Assembly: GCF_900607235.1 (NCBI RefSeq)
Contig: NZ_LR027858.1
Span: 1 to 64,000 of the forward strand
From: Olivibacter jilunii
Lineage (GTDB): Bacteria > Bacteroidota > Bacteroidia > Sphingobacteriales > Sphingobacteriaceae
DNA length: 64,000 nt
Direction of reading: 5' to 3'
Part shown: positions 34,229 through 43,220 of the stretch, in pieces
Numbering within the stretch: the first letter of the stretch is position 1
Layout of the letters: each line of letters begins with the position of its first letter
The notes under the pieces: generated by a model
Told to the model about the DNA's origin: nothing
The model's input: the letters and a program-made list of their open reading frames with translations, nothing else
The model's database searches: none
Made by a program: the position numbers and the translations under genes

Positions 34229-36397
34229 CTAAGGCATTTTTTTAAATCCTTCCGCTTTCGCCTGCCACGAACCGTCTTTTGGAAATCCCGGAAGCTCGCC
34301 CTCGCTTCCATCCCATCCACCGGCCATCATGGCTATCGCTGCTAATACGCCTCCATTTCCAGGCAGATAAATACGTAATCTCCCATCTTGGTAGTTATGA
34401 CCATTCCTAAGATATGTATTTGTTTGTATATCCATAAAGAGTGCATCAAGTGCTTTTTCGGGCAGGCCCAGGCGTGCTGCATTCATGGCAGTCATCGGGA
34501 AATCCCAGCCCCAAGTATCGGCCCACGACCAGGTCTTCCAAACCGTATCCAAGGTACTTTTCATCACGTTCTTATCTAGTTTGGGTGATTCAGGAACCAT
34601 GCCTAAAGCGCCCAGCACGGCAGGATGATCCGTCCGCCATTTTGGGTTGGTATAAGAATCCGTTGCGCTCTCAGTTGCTAAGTAAACACCTCCTTGAACC
34701 GGCAGTGCTGCCAACTTCTGAATCACCTCATTCCATTTTTCATTGGGTTCCATGCCTGCCCGTTTGCGCCATTGTTGTGCAATGCGCAAGGCCCAATCCC
34801 AATAGGCAACCTCATAGGTTGGATTGAAAGTTTCAGCCGCTTTAAAAACCTCTTGTGCCGGAATTACGCCTTTACCTAAATTATAACGGGCTTTTACTTT
34901 ATCGTAAGTCGGAAATGACGCCATAAAGTCGGCCGTTTCAAAAACCAGGTCTTTATATTTATCAATGACTTTGGGGTCTTCCTTATCCCGATAGGCCAGT
35001 TCCGCCAAATAAATAAAATGCGGCTGTTGCCAAATAAGAAACGCGGCCACGGAAGAAGGACTTTCATTGCCTTCGTTGTCTGACATTTTTTGCCATCTGG
35101 CACCCTCATATCCCTGACGTTTGGCAATTGCTCTTGCCTTCTCCACCGTATTAGCATAATAGCCGAGGCTTTTTTCCATCAGGTCTACACGACCCCAAAG
35201 TGCAAAATGCACAGCATGCCACCAGTGCATCTCCGTATGTGGTTTACCGAACCAACTGTTGAATGTCAGACCCGTCTCTTGCGGTGGATAATGTCCCGCA
35301 CACTGTACCTTCGTTAAGTACTGCGACAACACCACGCGTCGCTCAAGTTCTTTCGCCCGTGGATCTTTACTCCCGGCAAAATCAATAGCTGCCCCCCGGT
35401 TCCAGAAGTCGGCCCAAGCTTTTGTGCTGCTAGCCAAAGTCTCATCGTATAAAGACAGCTTTCCCTCCATCTTTTTTTGCGAAAAGGCAGCACTGAACTC
35501 CAACAGATCCGTGTTTCTTCCCGGTTGAAAAACAAAATAATGATCTTCTTTACCTTTGTTGAGCTTACCTTCGGTAAAAGTAAGGCTAGTTTCATAACGC
35601 GTTCCCTGGAGCTGATGACTAATATTGGCAAAATGTGTATCGCTTACTTCGATTTTAGTTTGGTGCAGCTCGGGGTGCTCCCAAAAGGTTCCCTCATCCA
35701 AAAACTCCGCTGTTGGGTAAGGATAGCGTATATAGATTGCCAAGCGCCCTTCCTTAATTAAAGGCGATTGCACTTTAACTGCCAGCTGATCCTGCTCTTG
35801 ATGGCCGGCGGTATACACCTCAACCGGCTCGCCTTCCACTTGGAATGAACTATGAATTTCACCTGTCCATAAATTCAGTTCCTGGTGAATATGCGTTAAA
35901 TCTTTTGCTTCTGCGCGTTGACCATTTTTTTTGTACAATTCAAAACCAATATTTCCCAATTGAAGTCGATGCGCATTCTCACGAAACCAATCAGTGGCTT
36001 CTTTATTTCGTTGAGGTTCCTTCCATTGTACACTATATTTGGCATCTCTTCCTTCGTTGTTAAAGTCGTAGCTCTTCAATGTTTCTTCAAAGCGGAAGTT
36101 TTTTTCGTTTTTAAAGCTATCCCACGCCCATTCCGATTGCGTTCCCAAGGCCACTCCCTTTTCGTACAATAAAGGAAAAGTCTGCAAGCCTGTCACATCA
36201 ACTGTAAATGCAAATTCTCCATTACCCACGGTTAAAGAGCTCAATGAATCAATAGACTCATTAACAACATTATGCCGGGTTACTACGGCTTTTCGATCAA
36301 TAGAATCGTTCTTCTTCGTTTGCTTTTGATTACAGGAGAGTATTCCAATCAAACAGCAAGTTAATATCGATAAATAATGTCTTTTCTTGTATATCAT
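34229..36397 (-). CDS. Lipoprotein with predicted (alpha/alpha)6-glycosidase fold, family unassigned
   Basis: A 722-residue lipoprotein (lipobox GILSC). The first third is a beta-sandwich beginning SLTVGNGEFAFTVDVTGLQTFP, an opening motif resembling those of GH65/GH95-like proteins. The remainder is helical with six-hairpin character: SQYLTKVQCAGHYPPQETGLTFNSWFGKPHTEMHWWHAVHFALWG, GYEGARWQKMSDNEGNESPSS, YWDWALRIAQQWRKRAG and TWSWADTWGWDFPMTAMNAARLG. Conserved-looking Glu/Asp/His clusters (TEMHWWH, MSDNEG, WGWD) are candidates for an active site. I cannot assign a CAZy family. The context suggests a pectic side-chain glycosidase. It is 181 bp from the next upstream gene, so possibly the distal gene of that operon. 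Confidence 0.8.
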   Translation of the reverse strand: MIYKKRHYLSILTCCLIGILSCNQKQTKKNDSIDRKAVVTRHNVVNESIDSLSSLTVGNGEFAFTVDVTGLQTFPLLYEKGVALGTQSEWAWDSFKNEKNFRFEETLKSYDFNNEGRDAKYSVQWKEPQRNKEATDWFRENAHRLQLGNIGFELYKKNGQRAEAKDLTHIHQELNLWTGEIHSSFQVEGEPVEVYTAGHQEQDQLAVKVQSPLIKEGRLAIYIRYPYPTAEFLDEGTFWEHPELHQTKIEVSDTHFANISHQLQGTRYETSLTFTEGKLNKGKEDHYFVFQPGRNTDLLEFSAAFSQKKMEGKLSLYDETLASSTKAWADFWNRGAAIDFAGSKDPRAKELERRVVLSQYLTKVQCAGHYPPQETGLTFNSWFGKPHTEMHWWHAVHFALWGRVDLMEKSLGYYANTVEKARAIAKRQGYEGARWQKMSDNEGNESPSSVAAFLIWQQPHFIYLAELAYRDKEDPKVIDKYKDLVFETADFMASFPTYDKVKARYNLGKGVIPAQEVFKAAETFNPTYEVAYWDWALRIAQQWRKRAGMEPNEKWNEVIQKLAALPVQGGVYLATESATDSYTNPKWRTDHPAVLGALGMVPESPKLDKNVMKSTLDTVWKTWSWADTWGWDFPMTAMNAARLGLPEKALDALFMDIQTNTYLRNGHNYQDGRLRIYLPGNGGVLAAIAMMAGGWDGSEGELPGFPKDGSWQAKAEGFKKMP

Positions 36398-36578
36398 ATT
36401 TGTTATTGGTTATTTGTTACTAGTTATTCGTACTGACTACTTAACCATTAGGCTATTTAACTACTTACAAGGCAGTAAGCTTTAAGCGCACCTGCCTACG
36501 TTACTACATTGGCTAATTGACTAACCGAGCGTAGCGAGCTCATAAATACCTTTAAAGTGAACACGAATGAATAATTCC

Positions 36579-39500
36579 CTACTCAACAACTTCTAGTGTC
36601 ATTCCCATCAAGCCTATTACTACATCATTGGCTATCGCTCGCAATTCAAGTGTCTTCAGTTCCTTCGTCGGATCGAGCGAGAAGTCCAATAGCGTGGCGG
36701 CGCCACCGTCGATTGCCCGCTTCGTAAATCCCTTGATTTCATCATAACTTCCTTCCCCTCCGCGTACGAACCGGCCGGTTTTCAAATGCAACCGATAGGG
36801 TTTTTCCTTCAGTAGGGAAAAAGCATAACCATCATCCTCATAATCCTGCTCGATCGGCCACCAATTATCGGGATTTCGGAGTTCCAGCTTTTCTTTGGTC
36901 CCGTCCGCGTAAACAATAGTCACTAGGCCATTGATGAACTGGCTCTGCATGGGGTTGGTGGTGCCGGCCATTAGCAAATAAACATGCGAGGCTTTGCCTG
37001 TTAGGGCAAGGGTCTTCTTTGTTGGGTAGTTGTCCCACTGCGAGGTAAACAGGATATCGTTTCCATCAACCGATAATTTTATTGGTACACCATTTGGCAA
37101 GCGTATATGACCCTGTGCCTTCGCTAACCGTTTGGTCCCTTGATCATCTAAAACAGGTTCAATCAAGGGATAGCACCAATTACCGATACCTTGCCAAGGT
37201 AGTTGTAAGGTCGGCGCACCCGGTCGTGGACTTAAGTAACGTTGCTTAAACAATTCTGTTATTTTTCCGTTGAACTCCTTACTTAAGTCCAGCATTTCAT
37301 ATTTTCCTGTCCGTATAGCTGCTTTCTCCAGAGACGCGCTGCGACGATAAGCATCTTCAACGCGTACATCCACAGGCATCCACCATTGCGCATTCCCTTG
37401 TCTAAGCTTTACAAAGAACAATGATTTCCCCACTCGCTTGAAGGAAAACTTCCGTTTCTCATTTGAGGAATCCACCAATACTCGTTGTGGATCGTACACC
37501 TCTTCAAGCCGTGCTTCACGGATATCCAAGTTCAGATCCTGCCCCAAAACGACACTATTTTGATAGCCCAGTTCGGCTATTTCTTTATCAGCCCACTCGA
37601 TCTCAATGTTGTAGCTTGCAGTCTTGGGTATCGACACCTGAAGTGTCGGCTGCCCCAGTGCTTCCTCTATCCATGTGCAGTTAACGTCTTTTCCATTCAC
37701 CCTTACCTGCTTTACTGCCGCTTTTTTAGTGCGCAACAGCAATTTCAAGTTCATACTCCTTTGGTATCTTGGCGTGATTTCATAGTGATCAAGCAATCCC
37801 GAGCGCTTAAAAGAAAAACTTATATTGGGAACATCTAAATCCGCTTCATTCCACGATTGTGGTAAACCGGGACGTATAGTAAGCGTATCAACTAATGCAT
37901 CCGGTAAAATGCCGAATAGCCCCTCCGTTAATGTGCGCGCTGCGACGCCGATCGGATCGGCAAAATCACGGTATAACTCGCCTCTTTGCGCATCATAGAA
38001 AGACAATTGCTGAAAATTACCCGGACTGGCACCTAAGTACATGCTTTCTATAAGGTTGCTTTTCCACAATCGAAAGGCATCTTCCGCTTTGCCTCCCTGC
38101 CAGTACGCAAGAGCCGTTTGTAGGTTTTCAGCAAGTGCCACATTGTTGATCGACCAAGTGTACGGTTGCCAATTTGTTGTAGACAACGTGTAAAGTTGCT
38201 GCTCCGATAGGCCGGCCGCCCGTATGGGGATATGGGGAATATGCTCGTCAACATAAGTTAACGACTGATAGCGCTGAAAGGGTGTAGCCATGCGGGTATC
38301 CAGCGCATGATAGATTGTCCACAATCCTGGTTGCTCGTGCCTTAAGCCCTCACCTAAGAGATCCTTATATTCGGCATACCAGCCTTTATCTTTTAACCAC
38401 AAATACTTGTTTACTGCGTCCTTAATTTTAGCAGCCTCCTGTTTATAAGGGCTTGGATCTTCACCAACGATTGCGGCGAGTCGCGCCGCCATCTCAAAAC
38501 CCCGATAATTATAGGCCGAGGTGTGCGTTACGCCACCACCACTATACTGCAGGGCATCGCTTGCCCAAATGGCGCAATACGCGTCGTATAGCCCATCACC
38601 GTCCTGATCAAAATTCCGTTTCTCCCATGCCAGGTGCCTTTTGATGACAGGCCAGCTAGCTTTTATAAAGGCGGTATCACCTGTATATTGAAAATGGTTA
38701 TATAATTGGTCAAAAAACACCAAGTTCATATCATAGTGATGCGGTTTGGTATTATCATTGGGATTTCTAGAGATATATCCACTGGAGAACACGGTTGTGC
38801 CCATCTCTTCAAGCTGTCTTGCCAAATGCCGCGAGGTATCCGGTACCACTGGCCCCTTCTCAGGCTCCAGTACCTGAGAACGAAGGTAAGCTGAAAAATG
38901 CAATTTAGCGCGATCATGCCAGCCCAGCGGATCAGCCACATAAGCCCCTCGCCAGGCATTTAAGCGCATGCGCCAAGCCACGGCGCCGTGTAAGTAGGTT
39001 GGAAACTCCCATATGGCGTCCGCCGCAATCGCCAATGCACCACCCAGCGTGTTGATATAAGGATCGGGGGTTTTAAGCTTTACGCGCTCCGTTAAGCCCT
39101 TCCGTTTTTCTTCAGCCTGTTGAAAAACTACTTCCAATGGCGCCTGACTTTTTTCCCGTTGGATTGCTATATAAACCGGGTGTTCGTCTTTTAGCAGATA
39201 TTGAGCACCCAACACCGGACGATCAATGGATGAACTTTCCCATAATTCAGGCAACTCCGTCAGCTTATCTGCATTTAGCAGCTTCAGGGACGGTTGTCCG
39301 GAAAAAGCACCGAACAATTCCTGCGTTTGCTTTTTCTTATTTAAAAAGTTCAAATGGAATCCGCGATTGTTTAGGGTAAACGTATTCGCTTCGCAATTCT
39401 GGGGCAATAAATAAAAGCTCGATTCCGGGTCGGCACCTATGTCGCCGGCACGACTGAAATTTTGCCCACTAGCTCCTCCATAGATGGCCCAAAGTTTAAT

Positions 39501-39983
39501 TGAATGTGCGATATTTCTTCCCTCTACGCGAAGAATCAAACCTTCATTCTCCGCTTGTGCCAAAACTTGCACCGTCAATCGTCCATCACCTAACAGTGTA
39601 TCTTTAATCCAGTAAATCATTGTCCCCGGACGATACCGAGTTTCAATATGATCCGCATCAATCAGTCTTTTATAGTTCTTACCATCGGTCAGCACAAATT
39701 GTAAGTTACCGCCCATGCCCGGCAAGTATAAAGCAAATTCAGGCAAATCGCCCGCTTCCACGCGAAAAGCCGTATTCGTGCCATACAAGGCGCGATTAAA
39801 TCGCCGCCTCCCTTGCACCAACACAAAGTCTTCGCCCTCGGGTTTGTAATGTACCACTCGTTCTATACCGTGCCATAAAGGCTTATGGTCATTTTCCTGC
39901 GCGTAGGATGGATCGCTCGATAATATCATACTTATCGATATGATCATGCTCAGAAAAAATGTTCTTTTTTTTATCATAACCAA
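36579..39983 (-). CDS. DUF4450-domain large secreted protein
   Basis: A 1134-residue exported protein (signal ending SSDPSYAQ). The N-terminal domain matches DUF4450 in style: PLWHGIERVVHYKPEG, RRRFNRALYGTNTAFRVEAGDLPEFALYLPGMGGNLQF and MIYWIKDTLLGDGRLTVQVLA. The middle (about residues 330-760) is a six-hairpin-type glycosidase barrel (HGAVAWRMRLNAWRGAYVADPLGWHDRAK, YDMNLVFFDQLYNHFQYTGD, SDALQYSGGGVTHTSAYNYRGFEMA). The C-terminus holds beta-domains. Such proteins occur in Bacteroidota pectin PULs with no activity I can state. The start may be M3. It is separated from GH28 by 304 bp of repeat-containing DNA. Confidence 0.82.
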   Translation of the reverse strand: MVMIKKRTFFLSMIISISMILSSDPSYAQENDHKPLWHGIERVVHYKPEGEDFVLVQGRRRFNRALYGTNTAFRVEAGDLPEFALYLPGMGGNLQFVLTDGKNYKRLIDADHIETRYRPGTMIYWIKDTLLGDGRLTVQVLAQAENEGLILRVEGRNIAHSIKLWAIYGGASGQNFSRAGDIGADPESSFYLLPQNCEANTFTLNNRGFHLNFLNKKKQTQELFGAFSGQPSLKLLNADKLTELPELWESSSIDRPVLGAQYLLKDEHPVYIAIQREKSQAPLEVVFQQAEEKRKGLTERVKLKTPDPYINTLGGALAIAADAIWEFPTYLHGAVAWRMRLNAWRGAYVADPLGWHDRAKLHFSAYLRSQVLEPEKGPVVPDTSRHLARQLEEMGTTVFSSGYISRNPNDNTKPHHYDMNLVFFDQLYNHFQYTGDTAFIKASWPVIKRHLAWEKRNFDQDGDGLYDAYCAIWASDALQYSGGGVTHTSAYNYRGFEMAARLAAIVGEDPSPYKQEAAKIKDAVNKYLWLKDKGWYAEYKDLLGEGLRHEQPGLWTIYHALDTRMATPFQRYQSLTYVDEHIPHIPIRAAGLSEQQLYTLSTTNWQPYTWSINNVALAENLQTALAYWQGGKAEDAFRLWKSNLIESMYLGASPGNFQQLSFYDAQRGELYRDFADPIGVAARTLTEGLFGILPDALVDTLTIRPGLPQSWNEADLDVPNISFSFKRSGLLDHYEITPRYQRSMNLKLLLRTKKAAVKQVRVNGKDVNCTWIEEALGQPTLQVSIPKTASYNIEIEWADKEIAELGYQNSVVLGQDLNLDIREARLEEVYDPQRVLVDSSNEKRKFSFKRVGKSLFFVKLRQGNAQWWMPVDVRVEDAYRRSASLEKAAIRTGKYEMLDLSKEFNGKITELFKQRYLSPRPGAPTLQLPWQGIGNWCYPLIEPVLDDQGTKRLAKAQGHIRLPNGVPIKLSVDGNDILFTSQWDNYPTKKTLALTGKASHVYLLMAGTTNPMQSQFINGLVTIVYADGTKEKLELRNPDNWWPIEQDYEDDGYAFSLLKEKPYRLHLKTGRFVRGGEGSYDEIKGFTKRAIDGGAATLLDFSLDPTKELKTLELRAIANDVVIGLMGMTLEVVE

Positions 39984-40287
39984 TTATTTACTTTCTTTCT
40001 CCGCGAAAGAAAGTAACAAAGAAAGCTCTCGGCTGAAAATGTTCTTTGAGCCTCTATGCCGTTACATAGCTTGTGCTACCCGAACCTTTTGAGGCCGATC
40101 TTTATTTATATGAAAGTTAATTCCTTCGACGATTCCCTATATTTTAACCAACAACAAAGTATCAAATAAAATTCAAACACTCATTCCATATGGCCATTCG
40201 GGCCTACACGCTAAACCTTTGAGCGGCTGAATGAAGATCGCTTTACGCTAAACGAATAACCAATAACGAATAACGAATAACCAATAA
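39984..40287. other. Intergenic region between GH28 and the DUF4450 gene
   Basis: 304 bp without a gene. It begins with the strongest TCCGC-loop hairpin (39988-40016), carries a CCGTTACATAGCTTG repeat fragment, and ends with repeated CGAATAACCAATAA words (about 40252-40285). No clear promoter was found, so the DUF4450 gene may be read through from GH28. Confidence 0.6.
39988..40016. repeat. TCCGC-loop hairpin repeat, 12-bp arms
   Basis: TTACTTTCTTTC-TCCGC-GAAAGAAAGTAA is a perfect 12-bp stem. It belongs to the same family as hairpins at 23113-23131, 33791-33813 and 61885-61911, all with the same loop. Confidence 0.8.
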
Positions 40288-41745
40288 CTAATTAACTCCT
40301 TTTGGCGCCTCCATCACCCTTCCATTGATCTTCACATCCTCAAAGACAAGGTTCTTAACATGGTCGACCTTAAAGGGTTCTTTAATTCCTTTTAAATTGC
40401 AATTAATCATTCGCAGATTCGTTACCGGCGACTGCTGATAGGCTGCAACCATCAGCGCGTATTGCCCACCTTTTTCGACGTTCAGATTTTCTACCCAAAT
40501 ATTACGGATCGTAGGAATGTGATTCCCCGGTTTTTCATAAAACATATTGCACTTGACAGCGGCTTCTTTGAACGTGCCGACCTGTACATTTTTCATAAAT
40601 ACATTTTCAATGATCCCTCCACGGCTCGAGCTCGTCTTTATCCGCAAGACACGATCCAAGTTAGGACTATCCATTTCACAATTGATAGCATAAATGTTCT
40701 TAGCGCCTCCAGCAATCTCACTACCGATGACGACGCCACCATGCCCATCTTTCATCACACAATTCTCGATAATATGATTTTCTGCCGGGCGACCGATATT
40801 GCGGCCGTCTTCATCTCTTCCCGATTTAATGGCAATACAATCGTCGCCTGTATCGAAATAACAATCGCGTATCCATACATTTTTACAAGCTTCCGGATCG
40901 CAGCCATCGTTATTGGGCCCATGACTAATCACTTTTACCTTTTCAATCAGTACATTTTCGCACAATACGGGATTAAGGTTCCACATGGGTGAGTTAATCA
41001 ACTTCACATCCGCAATCCATACATTTTTACACTGATAGGGCTGTATAAAATTAGGTCGTAAATAATGCCCATCACCAAAAATCCGCTTTTTGGGATCTAC
41101 TTCCTCATGCATCATCTCATGCAAAGCATTCCGCGCAGGAGTTTGCTTACCGAGCTCTTCTCGCCAACCGTATTTTTTAGCACCACACCACCACCACCAA
41201 TAATCGTTATTGGCATTCCCATCCAGTATACCATTTCCGGTAATGGCAATATTCTCCTCCCCATAAGCATAGATAAACGAGGCATAGTTCATACATTCCA
41301 TCCCCTCCCAACGCGTGAAAACAATCGGATAATCCGAGCTATCCCGACTGAATATAATCGTGGCACTGTCCGCTAAGTGTAGATTTACATTACTTTTTAG
41401 GTATATTCCACCGGTGAGAAACTTTCCATAAGGAACAACGACCCTTCCTCCACCGCTTTTATGACAGGCTTCAATCGCTTTTTTGAAGGCTTCGGTATTT
41501 TTGGTTTGTCCGTCACCAACCGCACCAAAGTCCGTTATCAAAAAATCCCGTTCTAGGAAAACAGGCGCTTTAATCTGTCGCTTAAGCATTTCTATTTCCT
41601 GCTCCGGTTGCTTAGCGGAAGTCCATGCCTTCTCTTGCGCGTAACTATTAATTGACCAAGCTAACATAAAAATGAAAGATAAAAACCTGAATTGGAAAGA
41701 TCGTTTTGATAAAAAAGAATACGTTTTGTTTAACTTGTTATACAT
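40288..41745 (-). CDS. GH28 polygalacturonase-family glycosidase
   Basis: An exported right-handed beta-helix of about 485 aa with signal ending INSYAQ. All four GH28 motifs are visible in order: the NDGCDPE segment (usual NTD region), DTGDDCIAIKSG with the catalytic Asp pair (about residue 300), GHGGVVIGSE, and RIKTSSSRGG. N-terminal DFGAVGDGQTKNTEAFKKAIEACH is the usual pectate-lyase-superfamily start. It hydrolyses alpha-1,4-galacturonan, exo-type being common in this subfamily (inference). I start at 41745 (MYNKLNKTYSF), leaving 20 bp to the PL1 gene; the frame extends to 41766. Operon order SusC2-SusD2-PL22-propeller-PL1-GH28 is typical of homogalacturonan use. Confidence 0.94.
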   Translation of the reverse strand: MYNKLNKTYSFLSKRSFQFRFLSFIFMLAWSINSYAQEKAWTSAKQPEQEIEMLKRQIKAPVFLERDFLITDFGAVGDGQTKNTEAFKKAIEACHKSGGGRVVVPYGKFLTGGIYLKSNVNLHLADSATIIFSRDSSDYPIVFTRWEGMECMNYASFIYAYGEENIAITGNGILDGNANNDYWWWWCGAKKYGWREELGKQTPARNALHEMMHEEVDPKKRIFGDGHYLRPNFIQPYQCKNVWIADVKLINSPMWNLNPVLCENVLIEKVKVISHGPNNDGCDPEACKNVWIRDCYFDTGDDCIAIKSGRDEDGRNIGRPAENHIIENCVMKDGHGGVVIGSEIAGGAKNIYAINCEMDSPNLDRVLRIKTSSSRGGIIENVFMKNVQVGTFKEAAVKCNMFYEKPGNHIPTIRNIWVENLNVEKGGQYALMVAAYQQSPVTNLRMINCNLKGIKEPFKVDHVKNLVFEDVKINGRVMEAPKGVN

Positions 41746-41765
41746 GAATGAATCGTTTTTTGGCA

Positions 41766-43202
41766 CTATCTCGATGTTGGTGTTAAAGCGTTAATATAAA
41801 CTTCTATATTTAGGTATTGAGGGAAAGACGTATTAGTTTGTAGCGCATCGGTAGCGTCATTTGCATTGAGCCCTAAACGCTGCTCCCACACGTCAGGAAT
41901 CCCGTCCTGATCGGTATCTTTCAATGCAGTGGCTTCGGGAAAAGATCCCAGCCCATCATTAGGTAAGGCTACATCAGATTCCGTATAAATATAGTTGCCC
42001 TGCTTTCCTTTTGAGCGCAACTCATTGATCATCGATAAATCGACTTCATCTCTGCTTGGCAAGGTAGCACCGGCATTATTCAATACATAATGATAAGCTT
42101 GTTCCGCGTTCATGCTCGGCGTTTTTGCCGGATAGGCGAAAGGCTGTTGTACAAAATTTGAATCCGCTAATCCTGGATATCCGATGGTGTCGAAGGGTAC
42201 CAAGCTACCATCTAAAACGCCGTTCTTATTAGGATCGAAGTAATTTCCCGCGGCATGCAGATAAAAAGTTCCTGTACCACGTGAGAAAGGTGTGTTTTTT
42301 GGTGGCGTAAGTGGACCGGAAATAAAGTAATTATTGAGAATATTAACCTCAGAAATACCGGCCGATCCACCCATAATATAAGCATCCCCTGAAACGGTAT
42401 GTCCCATTGGATTATCTAAATTTCCATAATTGTATACTACATTATTAACGAATTCATTATACCCTTTTACTTTAGGGTTGCGGGTTTTATTGCTGTGATA
42501 AAGGGTCTTTAGCATACTAATTTTTCCATTCACCGTTTGAATCAGACCGCCTGCCGAGTGATTATGCCGATGCAGGCCTTGTCCGATGATGGAATTCTGT
42601 ATAGTTATGCTATCGGGTTCATTTCCTTTATTATCCCAGTTAATGGAGAAGACCTCATCCTGCCCCCAAGAAAACGATACATGATCAAAAATCATATTTT
42701 TACCATTAGCTACGCCTGAAGCATCATCATTGCGCGATGCACCTCCATTCACTCCCAGCCTAATTCTCATATAGCGGGTAATGGAATTGTTTGCTCCGGT
42801 AAAGGTGACTTTACGACCATAGAGTACAACGCCCTTACCGGGAGCCGTTTGTCCGGCAATAGTTGTATTCGCTGCGACACTTAAATTAGATTGCAAACGA
42901 ATGATGCCACTTACCGCAAAAACGACAAATCGACCCGGCTGACTCACTGCATCACGAAATGACCCGGGGCCATTATCATTCAGATTAGTGACTATATAGA
43001 CCGAAGGATTAGCGGCTCCACGAGCACCCTGTGCAAAGCGGCCAAAGCCCTCTGCTCCCGGGAAAGCAATAACTCGCCCATTTTCCATATAAGGATGGTT
43101 GTTGTCTGATTGTGGTAATTTAGAACAGGCCCCTAGCAATGCGGCCATTCCTAAAAAGCCGGCAAGCCAGCGATTTTTTTGTAAAAGAATAGTTTTCATC
43201 AT
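41766..43202 (-). CDS. PL1-family pectate lyase (lipoprotein)
   Basis: A 478-residue lipoprotein (lipobox LLGAC) with a parallel beta-helix. It begins with the Bacteroidota PL1 signature FPGAEGFGRFAQGARG. VSGIIRLQSNLSVAANTTIAGQTAPGKG follows, then KNMIFDHVSFSWGQDEV (the calcium-binding Asp region) and YHSNKTRNPKVKG with the likely catalytic Arg. The C-terminal segment DQDGIPDVWEQRLGLNANDA looks like a calcium-binding, thrombospondin type-3-like repeat. It cleaves de-esterified polygalacturonate by beta-elimination, feeding PL22 and GH105. It lies 18 bp after the propeller gene and just before GH28, so co-transcribed. Confidence 0.92.
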   Translation of the reverse strand: MMKTILLQKNRWLAGFLGMAALLGACSKLPQSDNNHPYMENGRVIAFPGAEGFGRFAQGARGAANPSVYIVTNLNDNGPGSFRDAVSQPGRFVVFAVSGIIRLQSNLSVAANTTIAGQTAPGKGVVLYGRKVTFTGANNSITRYMRIRLGVNGGASRNDDASGVANGKNMIFDHVSFSWGQDEVFSINWDNKGNEPDSITIQNSIIGQGLHRHNHSAGGLIQTVNGKISMLKTLYHSNKTRNPKVKGYNEFVNNVVYNYGNLDNPMGHTVSGDAYIMGGSAGISEVNILNNYFISGPLTPPKNTPFSRGTGTFYLHAAGNYFDPNKNGVLDGSLVPFDTIGYPGLADSNFVQQPFAYPAKTPSMNAEQAYHYVLNNAGATLPSRDEVDLSMINELRSKGKQGNYIYTESDVALPNDGLGSFPEATALKDTDQDGIPDVWEQRLGLNANDATDALQTNTSFPQYLNIEVYINALTPTSR

Positions 43203-43220
43203 AATTCAGGATTTTATTGG

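Noticed and set aside
40462-40992. 176-aa plus-strand ORF
   Set aside because: Antisense to GH28 over its catalytic motifs; no independent support.
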